Of a stretch of 64,000 nucleotides of DNA, positions 18,932 through 32,900 are shown in pieces. The DNA comes from Owenia fusiformis (lineage: Eukaryota; Annelida; Polychaeta; Sabellida; Oweniidae). The notes under the pieces were generated by a model. That model searched no databases. It saw only the letters and a program-made list of their open reading frames with translations, and was not told the origin of the DNA. Each line of letters starts with the position of its first letter. Within the stretch, counting starts at the first letter, position 1. The stretch lies in the NCBI GenBank assembly GCA_903813345.2, contig CAIIXF020000009.1, positions 22,593,759 through 22,657,758 on the forward strand, given 5' to 3'. The translations under genes were made by a program, and so were the position numbers.

Positions 18932-20185
18932 GTAAGCCAGGGCGTGTTGAGAGAACAGCTAGTGTTGATATTGAATTTACATGTAGCCAGATAAGTTTCC
19001 TTATTGAAATTACATATGGTTATTAGCAATACTTTGTAGGTGCTAAATAATAAAATATTTAGAGTATATATGAGAGAAATTGGCCATTTCGAAGCTGTTG
19101 AAAAGTTTGTGGCTCTCGGCTACACCGGGGAATTTACTTCCATGAGTACACACATAAATGTGGGGCTCCCCAAGAGGTACGCGACAAGGTGACCTGGCAT
19201 CAAATGTGCGACTAAATGCTACTATCGAGAAGATAAAATAACGAATACGACAATAAGTTATTGCATGTGACAATTCCGAGCATTCATCTCACTGAAGTAT
19301 TTTGAAGTGAAAATAAGATTTTTGTTTTGATACATGGATTCAGATGAACGTAACTTTATTCTGACAACTAATCAAAACTGAACAAAATTGATTGTACGTA
19401 ACAGACAATTTATTGTTTTGCAATGTTTTGATTGGCTAAACGAATGAAACCAACAAATTATGACATGTAAAATGACAATTTTGAAATGTAAAATTTAAAA
19501 GTGACAAACACAACCTCCCTATCCACTCTTTGGGAGCCCTACTAATATGTACATGCAGCAGTGGTAGTGTACAGCTTATTATCACACTACTGGGCTTTGT
19601 ATTCTAAAGCCTGTTGTTTGTAATAACACTGTTCATTCAACGTATGTTTTGTGTGTGGGCAGTCAACGATAATCTTTGTTTCATCCCGGTTATATGACCT
19701 CGGCAATTATAACAAAACCGTACTAAACGAAAAAACGCAAATAAGAGAAAGCTTTCACACACATATAAAAAATGAACTAGTCTAATCCGCCAGTATAAAC
19801 TCTGTGCTATACGTAGCCGGGTCAGGCGCACACTTTAAGTGAAACACTCAGATCTGCTTAGTTTACTAAGAAAATAGAAAATATGATGTATGACACATAT
19901 AAAAGATACATAATAAAACATTTTGTTTAAAAACAATACAATATAGCCTGGAGGTTTGTCAGTTGTCACCTCTTATAGGCCATGTTGTTACATGGTTGCC
20001 ATAGTATTACCCATAAGGTGCACTTTTGATTCAATAAGCAATTGAGGGGACTTTTCTATGAAGTGGAAGCAGGATGCCCCAGCGAGGTCAGATGAGTTTC
20101 AGGTCAACTTTGCTATCAGATAGATAGAGAATTGCTCTTTGCCTGTTTAGTACAAGCCAGTTTGATCTGTAACTCTTGGTTAATA

Positions 20186-20293
20186 CAGGGTGACCCCAAA
20201 TAATTAATGCTATTGATGCTATACTGTACCACTGTTTAATCCATTAAATGCTATATCAATACTGAATAAGGTTGCATTTTTGGGGTCAGCCTG
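20186..20293. mobile_element. Small TA-flanked MITE
   Basis: Starts cagggtgaccccaaa and ends tttttggggtcagcctg, flanked by TA on both sides; about 108 bp. Confidence 0.75.
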
Positions 20294-20449
20294 TATTTGA
20301 TCACCCTTCAAACACAGGTCTCCTGAATTCAGCCACAAGTCTCTTGTAACCAGAAAGAGGAAGGTCAAGGGGATTCTGGTTGTTTTGTGTCATATCATTA
20401 TATCATATCACATAGGCCAATAGCCAAAGAATTATGGATTGCCTCAAAT

Positions 20450-20695
20450 TGAGTGACAAGCTAACAAAGACATTGTCAATTGTGACAAGCAATCAGTGGT
20501 ATTGTCAAGTGTGACAAGCTAACAAAGACATTGTCAAGTGTGACAAGCAATCAGTGGTATTGTCAAGTGTGACTAGCTAACAAAGATATTTTTGAGCATG
20601 ACAAGCTAACAAAGATATTGTCAAGTGTGACGAGTGATCAGTTGTATTGTCAAGTGTGACATGCTAACAAAGATATTGTCAAGTGGCATTGTCAA
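20450..20695. repeat. Minisatellite of 'gtcaagtgtgacaagc..aacaaagacatt' units
   Basis: Alternating modules (gctaacaaagayattgtcaagtgtga and caatcagtggtattgtcaagtgtga) are repeated several times with drift. No coding potential. Confidence 0.85.
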
Positions 20696-21427
20696 CCAAA
20701 TGAAAGGAGAGTATGAGAATGTTTTTGAAAAGCAATATTAAACCCATAGTATTATATAATCATAATCATAAATATACATGTATAAAGGAATTATTTATTT
20801 TGGACCAAATAATAACTAAATGCACAATTGAACATTGTATGTGTACACAAATCATGTGCTTGTGCTTTATACGTATGAATTAAGTTATCAGCACATGGCT
20901 TTCAATTGATATTTATAAATATTGAAGAGATGCATATATTCGCAACTGCATAGTGTAACTGGTTCTACTTTGGTATTCTTTCACATTGGCATTTTGTCAT
21001 CATTTTGCATTTCCAGCTCATGAAAAAATTCAAAGTTTAAAAATGGACTTTTCTAACACCATCAAAAGGAAGAACAGAAAATAGTTAAAACTTCACTAAA
21101 AATATCTTGAATTGCAATTTTTGACAAATTAAACAATGCCAAAATAGCTCCAGTCATAATATTCAGTTTCTTAAGGTCCATCCATGTGATCATGGTAAGA
21201 AGTATACATCAAACATGCACTCTTTGTGTCATGCTTTGATATTAATTTGTTGCAGCTTTTAATGTATTTTAGCCACTATGATATTGAATAATGTTGCAGC
21301 TTCATTGCAAGCAGCTAAAACATTGATATTACTGCAATGGTATTTTGAATATATGAGATAATGATAAAACAAATTGGGTAACTTAAATATATGTATCATG
21401 TGGATTGAGCATTTAAGATCAATGTTA

Positions 21428-22007
21428 CCCTACTATCACACCAAACTAGTCCTCACTACGTTCTCGAAAACGGGCTTAAACTGTGCACGAACGGATTTGA
21501 CGTACTAAGAACCCACTAAGAACCGTTTGGGATCTGTTTACAAACTTCATGAAACTACTAGAACGAGTAGGTCCTCCAGCACTTAGAGCATGCTCAAAAT
21601 GTTCTGGTGATCGTCAAAACGTTGCCGAATCGGTTTTAAACTGTGTGCGAACTGAATGAACGTAGCTACAACGTTCTATGGTCTGTTTACGAACTTCATG
21701 GACTTTTCCGGACGGGGTATGTGATTTAGAATTTTGAATCGATTCAAAATTCGATGGCGACCATACCGTTCTGTAATCAGGTCATGATGACCTTCTAGAC
21801 TAAGGGGCGGTTTATACTACATTGCACATTAACGTGGTGCGACCTGAACGAACTGCGAATGAGATGGACGTATTGAAGACTGTTTATGAACGAAGCAGCT
21901 AATTATTTTAGACATATATCCCGACCACAGCCAGACTGAGCCCGTTTTACGACATTTTCGTAGGACTGGCAAGAACGGGTAAGAACTAGTTTGGTGTGAT
22001 AGGGGGG
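21428..22007. mobile_element. PIF/Harbinger-like MITE (TTA target duplication)
   Basis: The left terminus CCCTACTATCACACCAAACT pairs with the right terminus ending AGTTTGGTGTGATAGGGGGG. Flanking TTA occurs at 21425-21427 and 22008-22010. About 580 bp, with no transposase. Confidence 0.8.
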
Positions 22008-22010
22008 TTA

Positions 22011-23960
22011 GGGGAAATGCATCGAACTTTGACGTATGGGTTTACTTTGTCATGGGGCTATTTCGACATTGACTTTACTTTCAATTCACACAGTCCACCA
22101 TTTTGTTTTTGGGAAAATTTAAAAAATAAATCAAAATATCCAATGGGCAAGATCTTAATCCAAGAAATGTGAATTATCGACAATGGTTGAAGTATCCCTA
22201 TGATGAATTAACCCTTTACGTTGAAGTTTGACGTATTTCCTCAAACATTTTCTTGTATAATATGAATTTTACCAAGTAATGGAGTTTGAATATCCTTGCA
22301 TGAAACCAGCTGAAATGTTAAATTAAGCAGATTCATGGTGTTTTATACTGCAGATTTACATCATTGCCTTTTTGGTAAAGAAATATTTTTGTCGCCAAAT
22401 TGGTATTCTAATATTCTGAATTTAAAGTTTTAGTTGTTTTAATATTTTAGACAGAAACAATATTCAGAATTGAGAAAATACCCATTGTATGTAACAAAGT
22501 TTAACATGTATTGAACTTAATGTGTAGTTTGGTGAAGGTTAGGTTTGTAGTGTATGATTATATTTTAATCTTTTTTTAAGTACTGTAACAGCTATTATGT
22601 GAGATTTTCACCTTTCGTGATATGTTAAAGAAGTACTTCCTGTACCATTATCCCAACAAAATTCAGATAAAGAGAAGAATGGGAAAACCTCTACTGAAGA
22701 ATGAATTTTCAAGATGATCACTTTTTTGTTCCATGGAATTTGCTACTCTGGGAGTTGCCATTTTCCTTGTTTGATCCAAAAATCATTCATTGATATAGAA
22801 GTATGACTTACATATACGTTATCAATTGATGTGGACAAATGTATTGTAATGTATTTCCAAGCAGGATATAAACCTATGTAAATTGTGTTTAGTGCATGTG
22901 CATTTTTTCTTTCAAATCAATGCTTTCTGTGTAAATCAACTGTAGTGTCCAAAATTATAGAATTCACATGTAGAATTGACTGCCAGTTTTTATTATTAAT
23001 TAATGTCTTTATTCTGTTCGCAAGCCATACTTTGTAGCTTTGATTGTCTGTGTTGTAATTTTAAACACTCATAGAGCACTGTAAAAATATTCACTTACAC
23101 ATTGTCTAATGTGATTTTTACAGGGTTCTATAGATTGTCTCTTGGATTGTTCAACTGTTTTCTATAGAGGGTCATGTCCACATATTATCATAGTAATATT
23201 ATTTGTTATTTGTCTCAGTTCTTTCATGTCCAAATGTATTTCATTTTTACAAGCACTTAACAATATTTATTTAATTTTGCAGTTTATTATGGCATATGAA
23301 AGTTTCATTTCAGAATCAAATAGGCTTATTTCATTTGAACCTCCATTAAATACATGTGTTTACATCTGTAGTTTAACATACATGTAATATATCTTACATT
23401 GGCCATTGTAGTATTACAACCTAGTAGTATATACTGTATAACTATGAATAAATCAACATCTACACAGATGTATGTTAATGTTTTAAATCATTTGTTTTGT
23501 TGAAACTTTTATACAAGATTCGAAGATGATACATGCATTCGATTTTCAACTAAAATATTGACTGGATAAGAAACTGAATTTCTTGATCAGATAAATGCAA
23601 ATATTAAACAATTCATCAACTAATAGTGTGATTCTCCTACATCTTTGTCATGTTCTGTACTTTATTTAAAAACCTGAAAAATGCTGATGCTCTTTTAACC
23701 CATACAGTATAAGAGTAAATATGGACCACCATATCATGTCCTACCAGATAGAAAACAGAGAAATATACCTGTACAATAAATCCAGCAATGTATGTTTTGA
23801 TAGGATAAAGCTCGTACTAGTTTTTAAAATTTTGTAATACGTTAATCCTATTTTGGCTCAAAAAGTGGAAGAATAACATCATAACCAGTAAGTGGCATGG
23901 TTGACCTGATTGGTCTATTTCTAGACTGATGACTACACAATCTTCTAAGATCATATTTTG
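22011..23960. other. Non-coding stretch left of the TOP3A stop
   Basis: AT-rich. The TOP3A 3' UTR is expected at the right end. An 81-codon open frame at 23142-23387 (+) has no recognisable features and is probably chance. Confidence 0.45.
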
Positions 23961-26900
23961 TCAAGAGTTTGTTCTTGGACATTTGTTCTTGGTGTGTCCT
24001 TCATTGTGGCATACTGAACATTTCCTCTTGCCCCTAGTAGCCTGTCCTCCTCCCCCTGATCTTTGATAACCTCCTCTGTAGCCCCCTGGTTGCATACCTC
24101 CTCTGGAATACCCTCCTCTTCCACCTGGAATACAATCAAATATATTGATACTCAAGTTCATAAAGATTAAACTAAATTACGGCAAGAACGGTGTAGCGAT
24201 TCCCATGAAACATCTTCTAAAATGGTAGGTAAACAGACAGAGACATTAGGGAGTTTAAGCTTGCATATAAAATCGTAACGCCAGCCTTATATGACCAATC
24301 GCCCATACAAATGCATCGCTTAAATATTTTCTGTTAAAGTTTAGGTTGTGAAAAACATTGCAAGCTTAAACTCCCTATTCTCTACATGTAGTACCTCTGA
24401 ATTGTTGGATCATGATTAGCATGTGCCCTATATATAGCCCTAAAGGATCCTGACATTCACTCTCCAACTTAGATAACATTCATAATTAAGCAAGAATGAC
24501 TGTCAAATCAATTCTTTCCTAAGTTCATCACGAAGCTTACAATGTGGCCTGGTAATGGTATCATTTCATTTTATGGCCTCATTTATATATAAAACTTAAA
24601 AAGCTACAAAGTGACCTACCTGGTGGATTAGGATTTGCTGGTTGGTCTCCCCACTGGAAAAATCCACACTGACCCTCATTTCTTGGTTTCATACATCCAT
24701 AGAATGGTCGCCCTTGGTTTGGCCCTTCCTTTTGGACAGTTAAACTGAAAAACATTGAAATAACATTGAATGTTTTTAATGTACATAAAGAGGTACACTA
24801 TTGTCACCAATTTGGTGGGCAGCATCTCACTTTTCGTGTCTGTGCGTTTCCAATCTCAAGAGATTTATTTGAAATTTTTATGGATGTTGCCTGCAATGGC
24901 TTGCTGGGTAAATTCTAAGACAGCCTTTTTGAATTTTAGGTAAAATACTTGTATTGTTTGTTGTCCTGTGTTTATGATAGTTATACCTCATGTAAATGTA
25001 CATATATTGTAATATCTATGATAACACCTGATTTATTACTTTTAAATGAATTTACAATGCTTTACATACTTTTTTTTTTTTTTTTTTTATTCATCTATAA
25101 TTTACATTTACATATTTTTTTACACATCTCGGCTTGACATCCTCTTGGATGTATATAGCCTTTTTTATATAAATATTCAAATTGACAGCTGATGTGTGAA
25201 CATAAAACATTTAATAAACAAGAAGAAGAAACTAGAGAGAAAGGGAAAGAGAAGAAGAGAGAGTTGCAGGGTTTGCATAGCATATTGTATTTACATAACA
25301 ATCCGCAGTTAAATTAGGTTTATGGGGCTCTTTCACTTGCATTAATAGTTATAAGTCTGCACCAACAGGATTAGAATTTAATGTTAACTTCTATGATTTT
25401 TTATGAGTAATTGTTTATAATCCGATTTGAATTTATTTCTGCTGTTAATTTCTCTAATGGAGTTTGGGAGTTCATTCCATATAATTTGGCCTCTATGTTT
25501 GATGGATTTTTGACCAAATACTGATTTAAAATTATTGGACCTGAGATCAAATTTGTTTCTTGTATCTCTTTTATGGACTCTGCTATTTGCTATAAAATAA
25601 TCATTGAACATGTTGATAGGGAATTCCTTTGGTCTTTTGATACAATTAAATACAAACAAGGCAGCATTGAGTTTATAAACTTCAAACACATCAATAAATC
25701 TATATTTCTTAAAGAGGGGTGCTGAGGGTGTATCTTTGGCACTATGTGATATTAGTCTCAGAAACTGTTTCTGTAGCTTTAAAATCATATCCATTAATCG
25801 TTTGGTTGCAGTTCCCCATGCAAGAATACAATAATTTAAGTGACTATATATAAGCGAATAATAAATTGATTTTAACGATTCAAAGTTTAATCGGTTGTGT
25901 ACCTTAAATAAAACACCTAGTGTTTGTGAGATCTTCACAGTGACATGTTTGATATGACTTTCCCATGAGAGGTTATCATCAATTATTACACCAAGGAAGT
26001 TAGTTTTGTTAATTCGTTCAATACTACTGTTCCGTATTTTTATCTTCAAAAGGTGAGATTCATTTTGAGTGAGTTTGCGATGTGAAAAAAACATGAATTT
26101 AGTTTCGTCAATATTGAGCGAGAGTTTATTCACCCTTAACCAGTCATCTAAAATGTCTAGATCATTGTTAATAAGATTAACTAAATCGTTTAAATTTTTA
26201 CCAGAGGCAAGTAAATTTGTGTCATCAGCAAAAATTATAAGCTTTAGAAAAGAAGTTGTTTTCACAATATCATTAATATAAATGAGAAATAATATTGGTC
26301 CTAGAATCGACCCTTGTGGTACTCCACATGATATTCGAATAGGATGTGATACACAATTGTCATACTCCGTCGATTGAGTTCTATTTGTCAAGTAACTTGC
26401 AAACCAGTTATGAGCGATACCCCTTATTCCGTAGAAATGTAATTTTTCCAAAAGAATGTCATGGTTAACAGTGTCAAAGGCTTTCGATAAGTCTATAAAT
26501 ATTGCAATATTAAATTTTTTATCAATAAGTGATGAACGAAGTGATTCCAGAAACTTCAAAAGTGCCATATAAGTTGATCTGTTTTTTCTGAAACCAAACT
26601 GTTGTTCACAAAATATTTCAAATTTTTCCAAAAAATCAACAATTCTGTTGGCCATAACTCTTTCTAAAATCTTAGAAAAAACGGACAGAAGTGAAATTGG
26701 GCGATAATTGTTAAATTGATGTTCATCTTCTTTTTGATATATGGGTGTGATTTTTGCATGTTTTAGTTTATTAGGAAATACTCCAGTTCTTAATGATAAG
26801 TTACAAATAAAGGTCAAAGGGAGTATTAACATATCTTTAACATGTTTAACTATAATTGGTTTTATTTGATCTTCACCAGCAGCCTTGTCTTCCAAGTTAG

Positions 26901-29900
26901 TCAAAATCTTATTCATTTCATCAGAATCTACATTGGATAAAAATATACTTTTGGTGAAGTTTTCTTGAATTTTATTCAAATAAAAAGAAGGATTGTTTTT
27001 AGAATTTGGAATTTTGTTGGCAAGACTTGTACCGATATTCCCAAAGAAATTATTGAATTGTTTAGCTATTTCTGTTCGTTCACTAATTTTCCTGTCACCT
27101 GATAGAAAATAATTGGGTAATGTTTTCCTATGTTGCTTCTCTTTCAAAATATCATTAATTAAGGACCAGGTTTCTTTCAAATCACTTTGTTTCATTTTAA
27201 ATTTATTTGTATAATACATCTTCTCTGCTTTTTTTATTACTTTTTGCAAAATCCGCTTTTATTTTTGGTACTCATTCCTTCTGTTTGGGGTTTGCAGTTT
27301 CAAATAATATTTGTATAGTTTATTTTTCTGCTTACATGAATTTAATATAGCTTTGGTTAACCAAGGTTTTGAATTATTAAAGATATATTTTACCCTGTTT
27401 GTTTTCACAGGGAAGCATTCATTATATGATTTTTGTATTTTTTCTATAAAGAGGTTATACGCATCATTAACATTCTCAGCATTGTATACTGAATTATTCT
27501 GATTTGCATACAGGGTGACAAAAAACAATGGCACCCCCCTCTACAGCAAAACTTAGTGATGGTCTGTCATATCTCATTTTAGACAATTCAATTCTGGAGT
27601 TACCTAAGAAACTTCAGCTTTATATCGTATAATTTTACAGATTTACAGCTGAATTTTAGAAGTTGGTATGACCACCAGTTGCTGCTCGAACAGCAGCTTA
27701 TCAGGATGGATATAATTTCAATAAAAATTCAGATAAAGGTGAAGCATTGCATAATCCTCTCTTTCCTCACATTCCTCATAATTACATCCTTTCTGTGTGT
27801 TTTTTCAAGAGGCTCTTTGCCCATCAGTTCCTATACCCTGTTTTTCAGAAATGAACCCATATGTTCAGTGCAGTTAAAATCTGGGCTTATTCTTTCATAT
27901 TCCACTTTCTGAAGATTTGACCTTTAACCAGTAACAGAGCAGCAAACAAAGTGCCGAAGTAGCAAACTTTGAAACAATGCAGCTTTTTTAATATTAAGTT
28001 TTATTGAATGAAATTCGATGAGTAACTCCAGAAGTGAATTCTCTTTCAAATGAGGTATGACACGATATGTAACATTATGGTCTTTTTGCTGTAGAGGGGG
28101 GTGCCATCGTTTTTTGACACCCTGTACAATAGACAAAACAAAGAGCATCCATGTTCTGGTAATGAACTCCATATTATGAACAACAAAGTGACCAGACATT
28201 GCATTATTTTCTACCTTTTTGCTGGCTGATTGCAGTTGCACTTCACCTCCTCATCATCCTGGTTGTCAGCAGAGTAATCAGCAGGTCCTCTGTCTCTGTT
28301 GTACCTGCAACATTTAACATGGCATATTGGTCTTAGCATAACAGTTAACCTGTAGTAGTGAAGCAGTTGTACATATGCAGTCAGTAACCAAGCTCTACAG
28401 GGCAATTAAATTGCCCAAGCAAGAGTCATATTTCATTTCTAACAATTTTTTTCATTAATTGGTACAAAGTTGCTGTGTGAATAAAAACATGTAATACATC
28501 ACTTATAGGATGTACATATGATGGGAAGTATTCTTTCATACTTGCTTTAAAAAATAGGGTTTTCCAAGGTCGGCTTATATCAGAATTTCAGGACAAATCA
28601 GGCTTATTTCACATCATGGGTATGATATCAAAAGCTAAATGAGATTAAATACACTTTTATTTACTATGTGTTTGCTTTTGTTTTTCAATTGTTACATACA
28701 ACAATTCAAAGCAGGGTTATACCAACAAATATATGACAGATACCTATGTCCTTGTTGTTGGTTGTTCTGTGCCTGGCCCCCTCCAACTCCCCTATCCCCT
28801 CCTGCACCTCCTCCTCCACCTCCTCCCCCACCATCCTGATCTGTCCATAGAAAGAAGCCGCAGCCTCCCTCCTGGCCTTTGCCACATGCATAAAACTTTC
28901 GACCTGTAAAAAAAGCACAAATGCAAAATAAGCCTAAAACTATACTATATATTTATAGAAAGCAAGCCAAGCTTTAAAATGGTTTATTGGAGTGAAGGAG
29001 TAAAAGTACATATACCATTCTAAAGATATATACCCAGAGTGACAAGACTTCCAGTTGAAAAGCAATACACCAAAATTACTTTTGCTTTGTCAATTTTTTA
29101 TCAAAACCCTTGATACATAATTTATACTTTGAATTGGTTGTAAAGGGTGTATGTTCAAAAAGCCATGTTGAATGTTGATCTTTGCATTTGTATGCCTTAA
29201 GAGTAAAATCCCTTAAGCGGTGTAACATATAGTTGAATCATGGTGCCCCCATATGATTTAAGAACAAATTAACATGCTCCAAAGTGTCCATGATGTATAA
29301 GGCTTATCAAGTTCAAATATCAAAGCATTACATCAATTTTAAAGTAGTTTATATAATTAATTCGACTAAAACCAAAAATCAACACTTTCCGTCCACCATC
29401 TTAGATGAGAAGGTAACGGCCGTTACCGCATCTTGATACTGACCAGTGAAAATGGCATGTAAATACAAAAATTGAAAATACCCTGTTACCACAAAGGTTT
29501 GACTTGGGCAGTTTACCTGTATTTGGTCCTTCTTTCCTGACAGTTCTCTCGACAGCATCTTCGCCACAGTTGCACACGGTAGAATTCTCCCCATCCCCTT
29601 CCCCACCCCGTGACACTGGCTGCAGGGGAGGTCTCATTACTCCCCTACCCCTGGAGGCATCACCACCTCCTCTCGTACTCGCATTACTAGCACCACTAAA
29701 GTTCCGTGTATTCTGGGTGTTATTCCCAAATCCTCTTGTATTTTGATTATTTCCACCGTGTCCATTACTGTCCCTCCCTCCTATAGTTCTTCCCCTTCCC
29801 CCATTATTCCCACCCCTACCTCCCATATTAGCACCCCTTCCTCCAATATTCCTAGGTGGATTCATATCAATTCCTTGTCTAGTGTTTTGGGTCCCATTAT

Positions 29901-32900
29901 TTTGAGTCCTAGCATTTTGAGTCCTATTTTGTTGTGTATTTATTTGGTTTGCAGTTCTATTAAGTTGGTGTTTAATGTCCAGTGACTCAATCAGATCATC
30001 GTCACATCCTCCTATGCAGCCAGTGTACTGACTTGGGATAGATGGCGGCATAGAGCCTCGTCTGAATTTGAAATCTAGAAGCCGAGGTCTTGACCGACAC
30101 TGAAACAAAATGTGAATACCTCTGGATTTTTTACTTTACAGATGATTTTTATAGACCAATCCCTTCGATTTTCTTACCAGTGATACATCATTCAATTATC
30201 TATCAACTCTGAAGATTTGAAAACAAAACATGTAATATATTTTGATATATCTTTATTTCCGTGAAGGATGTATAGGTACGCCGGGACCGACATTTTACGT
30301 CAAACATTCTGAAGCAATTTTAGCTTGTTTAACATCCAATGCAGTTGAATGCAGGCTGAACAAAACAAACCATTACAGTCATGAATTACCCCAATTTGTT
30401 ATGTCATAGTTGATTTTGAATATTTTATCAGCACTAAGTGGTATAATGCCACATTGATTCCACAGGGCCCTCTGCATAGGTTCCATCAATTGCTACATGA
30501 CTGTACACAATTCCTCATCATCTTAACTCAATATTGTGAGACAAGGCTGAATCCATTCTCTGACATGGTAGCAAGATGCAGTTACACAGGTTGTTTTATT
30601 TCATCAATGTCAATAAACCTGCGTCCCTTCTCTATAGAAATAAGTAGTACAGGAATAAATAGGTCACATGTGGGCAGATCTGGACAATATGGTGCATTGG
30701 CCATGGGCTCAATTTTGAGGTCCAGGGATATTGTTTTCTGAACATTTTGAGATCTGTGGGCAGGTGCATTGTCCATATGGAGTAGGGTGTTCCCTTCTCT
30801 CACCAACCCCTTCTTCCACAATGCTTTCTCAAATTGACCCGCAAAACCCTTCCATACAACACTCTGACATCACAATACTTTCTGTTTATGTGTTACCGGT
30901 CAGCAAAATATTTCAAACAACATAACACTTGTTGCTTATAAAAAGTCCAAATCTAACTGAAATTTGCTGGCTGAAAACTGAATATGTGACGTAAATGTCG
31001 GTCCCGGGGTACCTGTACCTCCTTCACGGAAATAAGGATATATCAACATGTATTATATGTTTTGTCTTCAAATCTTCAGAATTGATAGATAATTGAATGA
31101 TACATCACTGGTAGGAAAATCAAAGGTATTGGTCTATAAAAAGTGTCTGTGAAAAAAAGTGTCCATTACTTATTGATCACCCTTCGTATGTGGGTGCTTC
31201 TTGGAATGGTAAGAGGTATTTCAATTTTAGGGCACTTTTTACTGTGACTACGGTAAATTAAGACTGTCCACATGATTTGAATACTAGTACATCGTTTGTC
31301 ATCCTGTAATCTAATAACATAAAGAACACTGAACTCCTGGATATTTAAAATTATAGGCACACAAATGTGAATTAAATTGCATGGCCCTCAGACAATCAAC
31401 TTACTTCTGGATTTTATTTTAGCTGTTAAAATACTGAAAGGAATCAAAACTGTTTTGTACCTGTTCACAGTGAGTGTTAGAGACTTCTACTGAGACCACA
31501 GAGGATGGCAGCCATATAGCATTCTTACATTGTGGGTAGCCACTGCAACTTATGAAATACCTACAAAGGATATTACACATACACTGTATGTAACAACTGT
31601 AGCTTACACATAAAGCATTTTTACACTGTTGGTTGGTAATCAAGAAGAGGGGGGGAATTGCAATTGAAAAAAATATATCCATAGTTGCATGGAATTTTTA
31701 AAAAATTGAGACCTAAAAAACTGGCCCCAATTTATATTTCTTCTGTTGTCAAGTTTATGTGGGTCTAGCGGAAAGTTTGGGTATCAAATGGGTGCCAAGA
31801 CCCCTGCCCCTTCCATGTCAGCCAGTGTGAGTAGCAAATGTAGCTTATCATATACTGTCAATGTAATGTAGAGGATTAAATTCAATTCATATTCATACCA
31901 ATTTTACTATATATTGCTGTTCATTCAACACCGATCTAAATGCAAGACTTTATACTGTAATTGGATCATTGCAATATGAGAAAATTAGTAAATACCCGTT
32001 TCCATCTTTCTTTGTCCTGAGTTGCATATCACTGTTACAAATACTGCATTGCATGACTGGCTGAGACATTGCAGCACCATCATCTTTAAATATATATCAC
32101 TGTTACACATACTGCATTGCATGACTGGCTGAGACATTGCAGCACCATCATCAATAAATATATATGACTGTTACACATACTACATTGCATGACTGGCTGA
32201 GACATTGCAGCACCATCATCTATAAATATATATCACTGTTACACATACTACATTGCATGACTGGCTGAGACATTGCAGCACCATCATCTATAAACATATA
32301 TCACTGTTACATATACTGCATTGCATGACTGGCTGAGACATTGCAGCACCATCATCTATAAATATATATCACTGTTACACATACTGCATTGCATGACTGG
32401 CTGAGACATTGCAGCACCATCATCTATAAATATATATCACTGTTACACATACTACATTGCATGACTGGCTGAGACATTGCAGCACCATCATCTATAAATA
32501 TATATCATCTCATAAGTATTAAGTAAGATATCAAGAAATGAAGATCAAGAGGTATTTCCAGCTAAGAGCCAGATCAGGATCATTTTACCCTAGAGCAAAG
32601 GAATAAAAGATGAGACACCCCATCCTTGTTTATCCGTGGACACTGAAATGACATAAGTGTAAAATGAAATGCTTGTGCTATTCCAATCATTTAAATCTGA
32701 GTACTGTCAACCATGGGTATTTTCTCACCATAAATTCAACATGGCTCATTAAAATAATTGAGGTCCTCGGGATAATATGATTATCAATTCTACTCTCTAA
32801 AACCATGGATTAGCACACTAATACCTCAACGTATTTTTCAAAATATCTGGTTTAATATTTCCTAAAAGTGATCTTATTTTTCTCATGTTTGTAAAAATTA

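Noticed and set aside
23142-23387. 81-codon hydrophobic frame (+)
   Set aside because: No splice context, promoter or family feature; probably chance in AT-rich sequence.
27924-28241. 105-codon frame (-) next to TOP3A exon 21
   Set aside because: It crosses the MITE end and intron; no transposase or other family motif is visible.
28639-28839. Proline-run frame on the + strand
   Set aside because: It is antisense to the poly-Gly part of TOP3A exon 20.
29504-29985. Proline/serine-rich frames on the + strand
   Set aside because: They are the reverse complement of the Gly/Asn-rich TOP3A exon 19.
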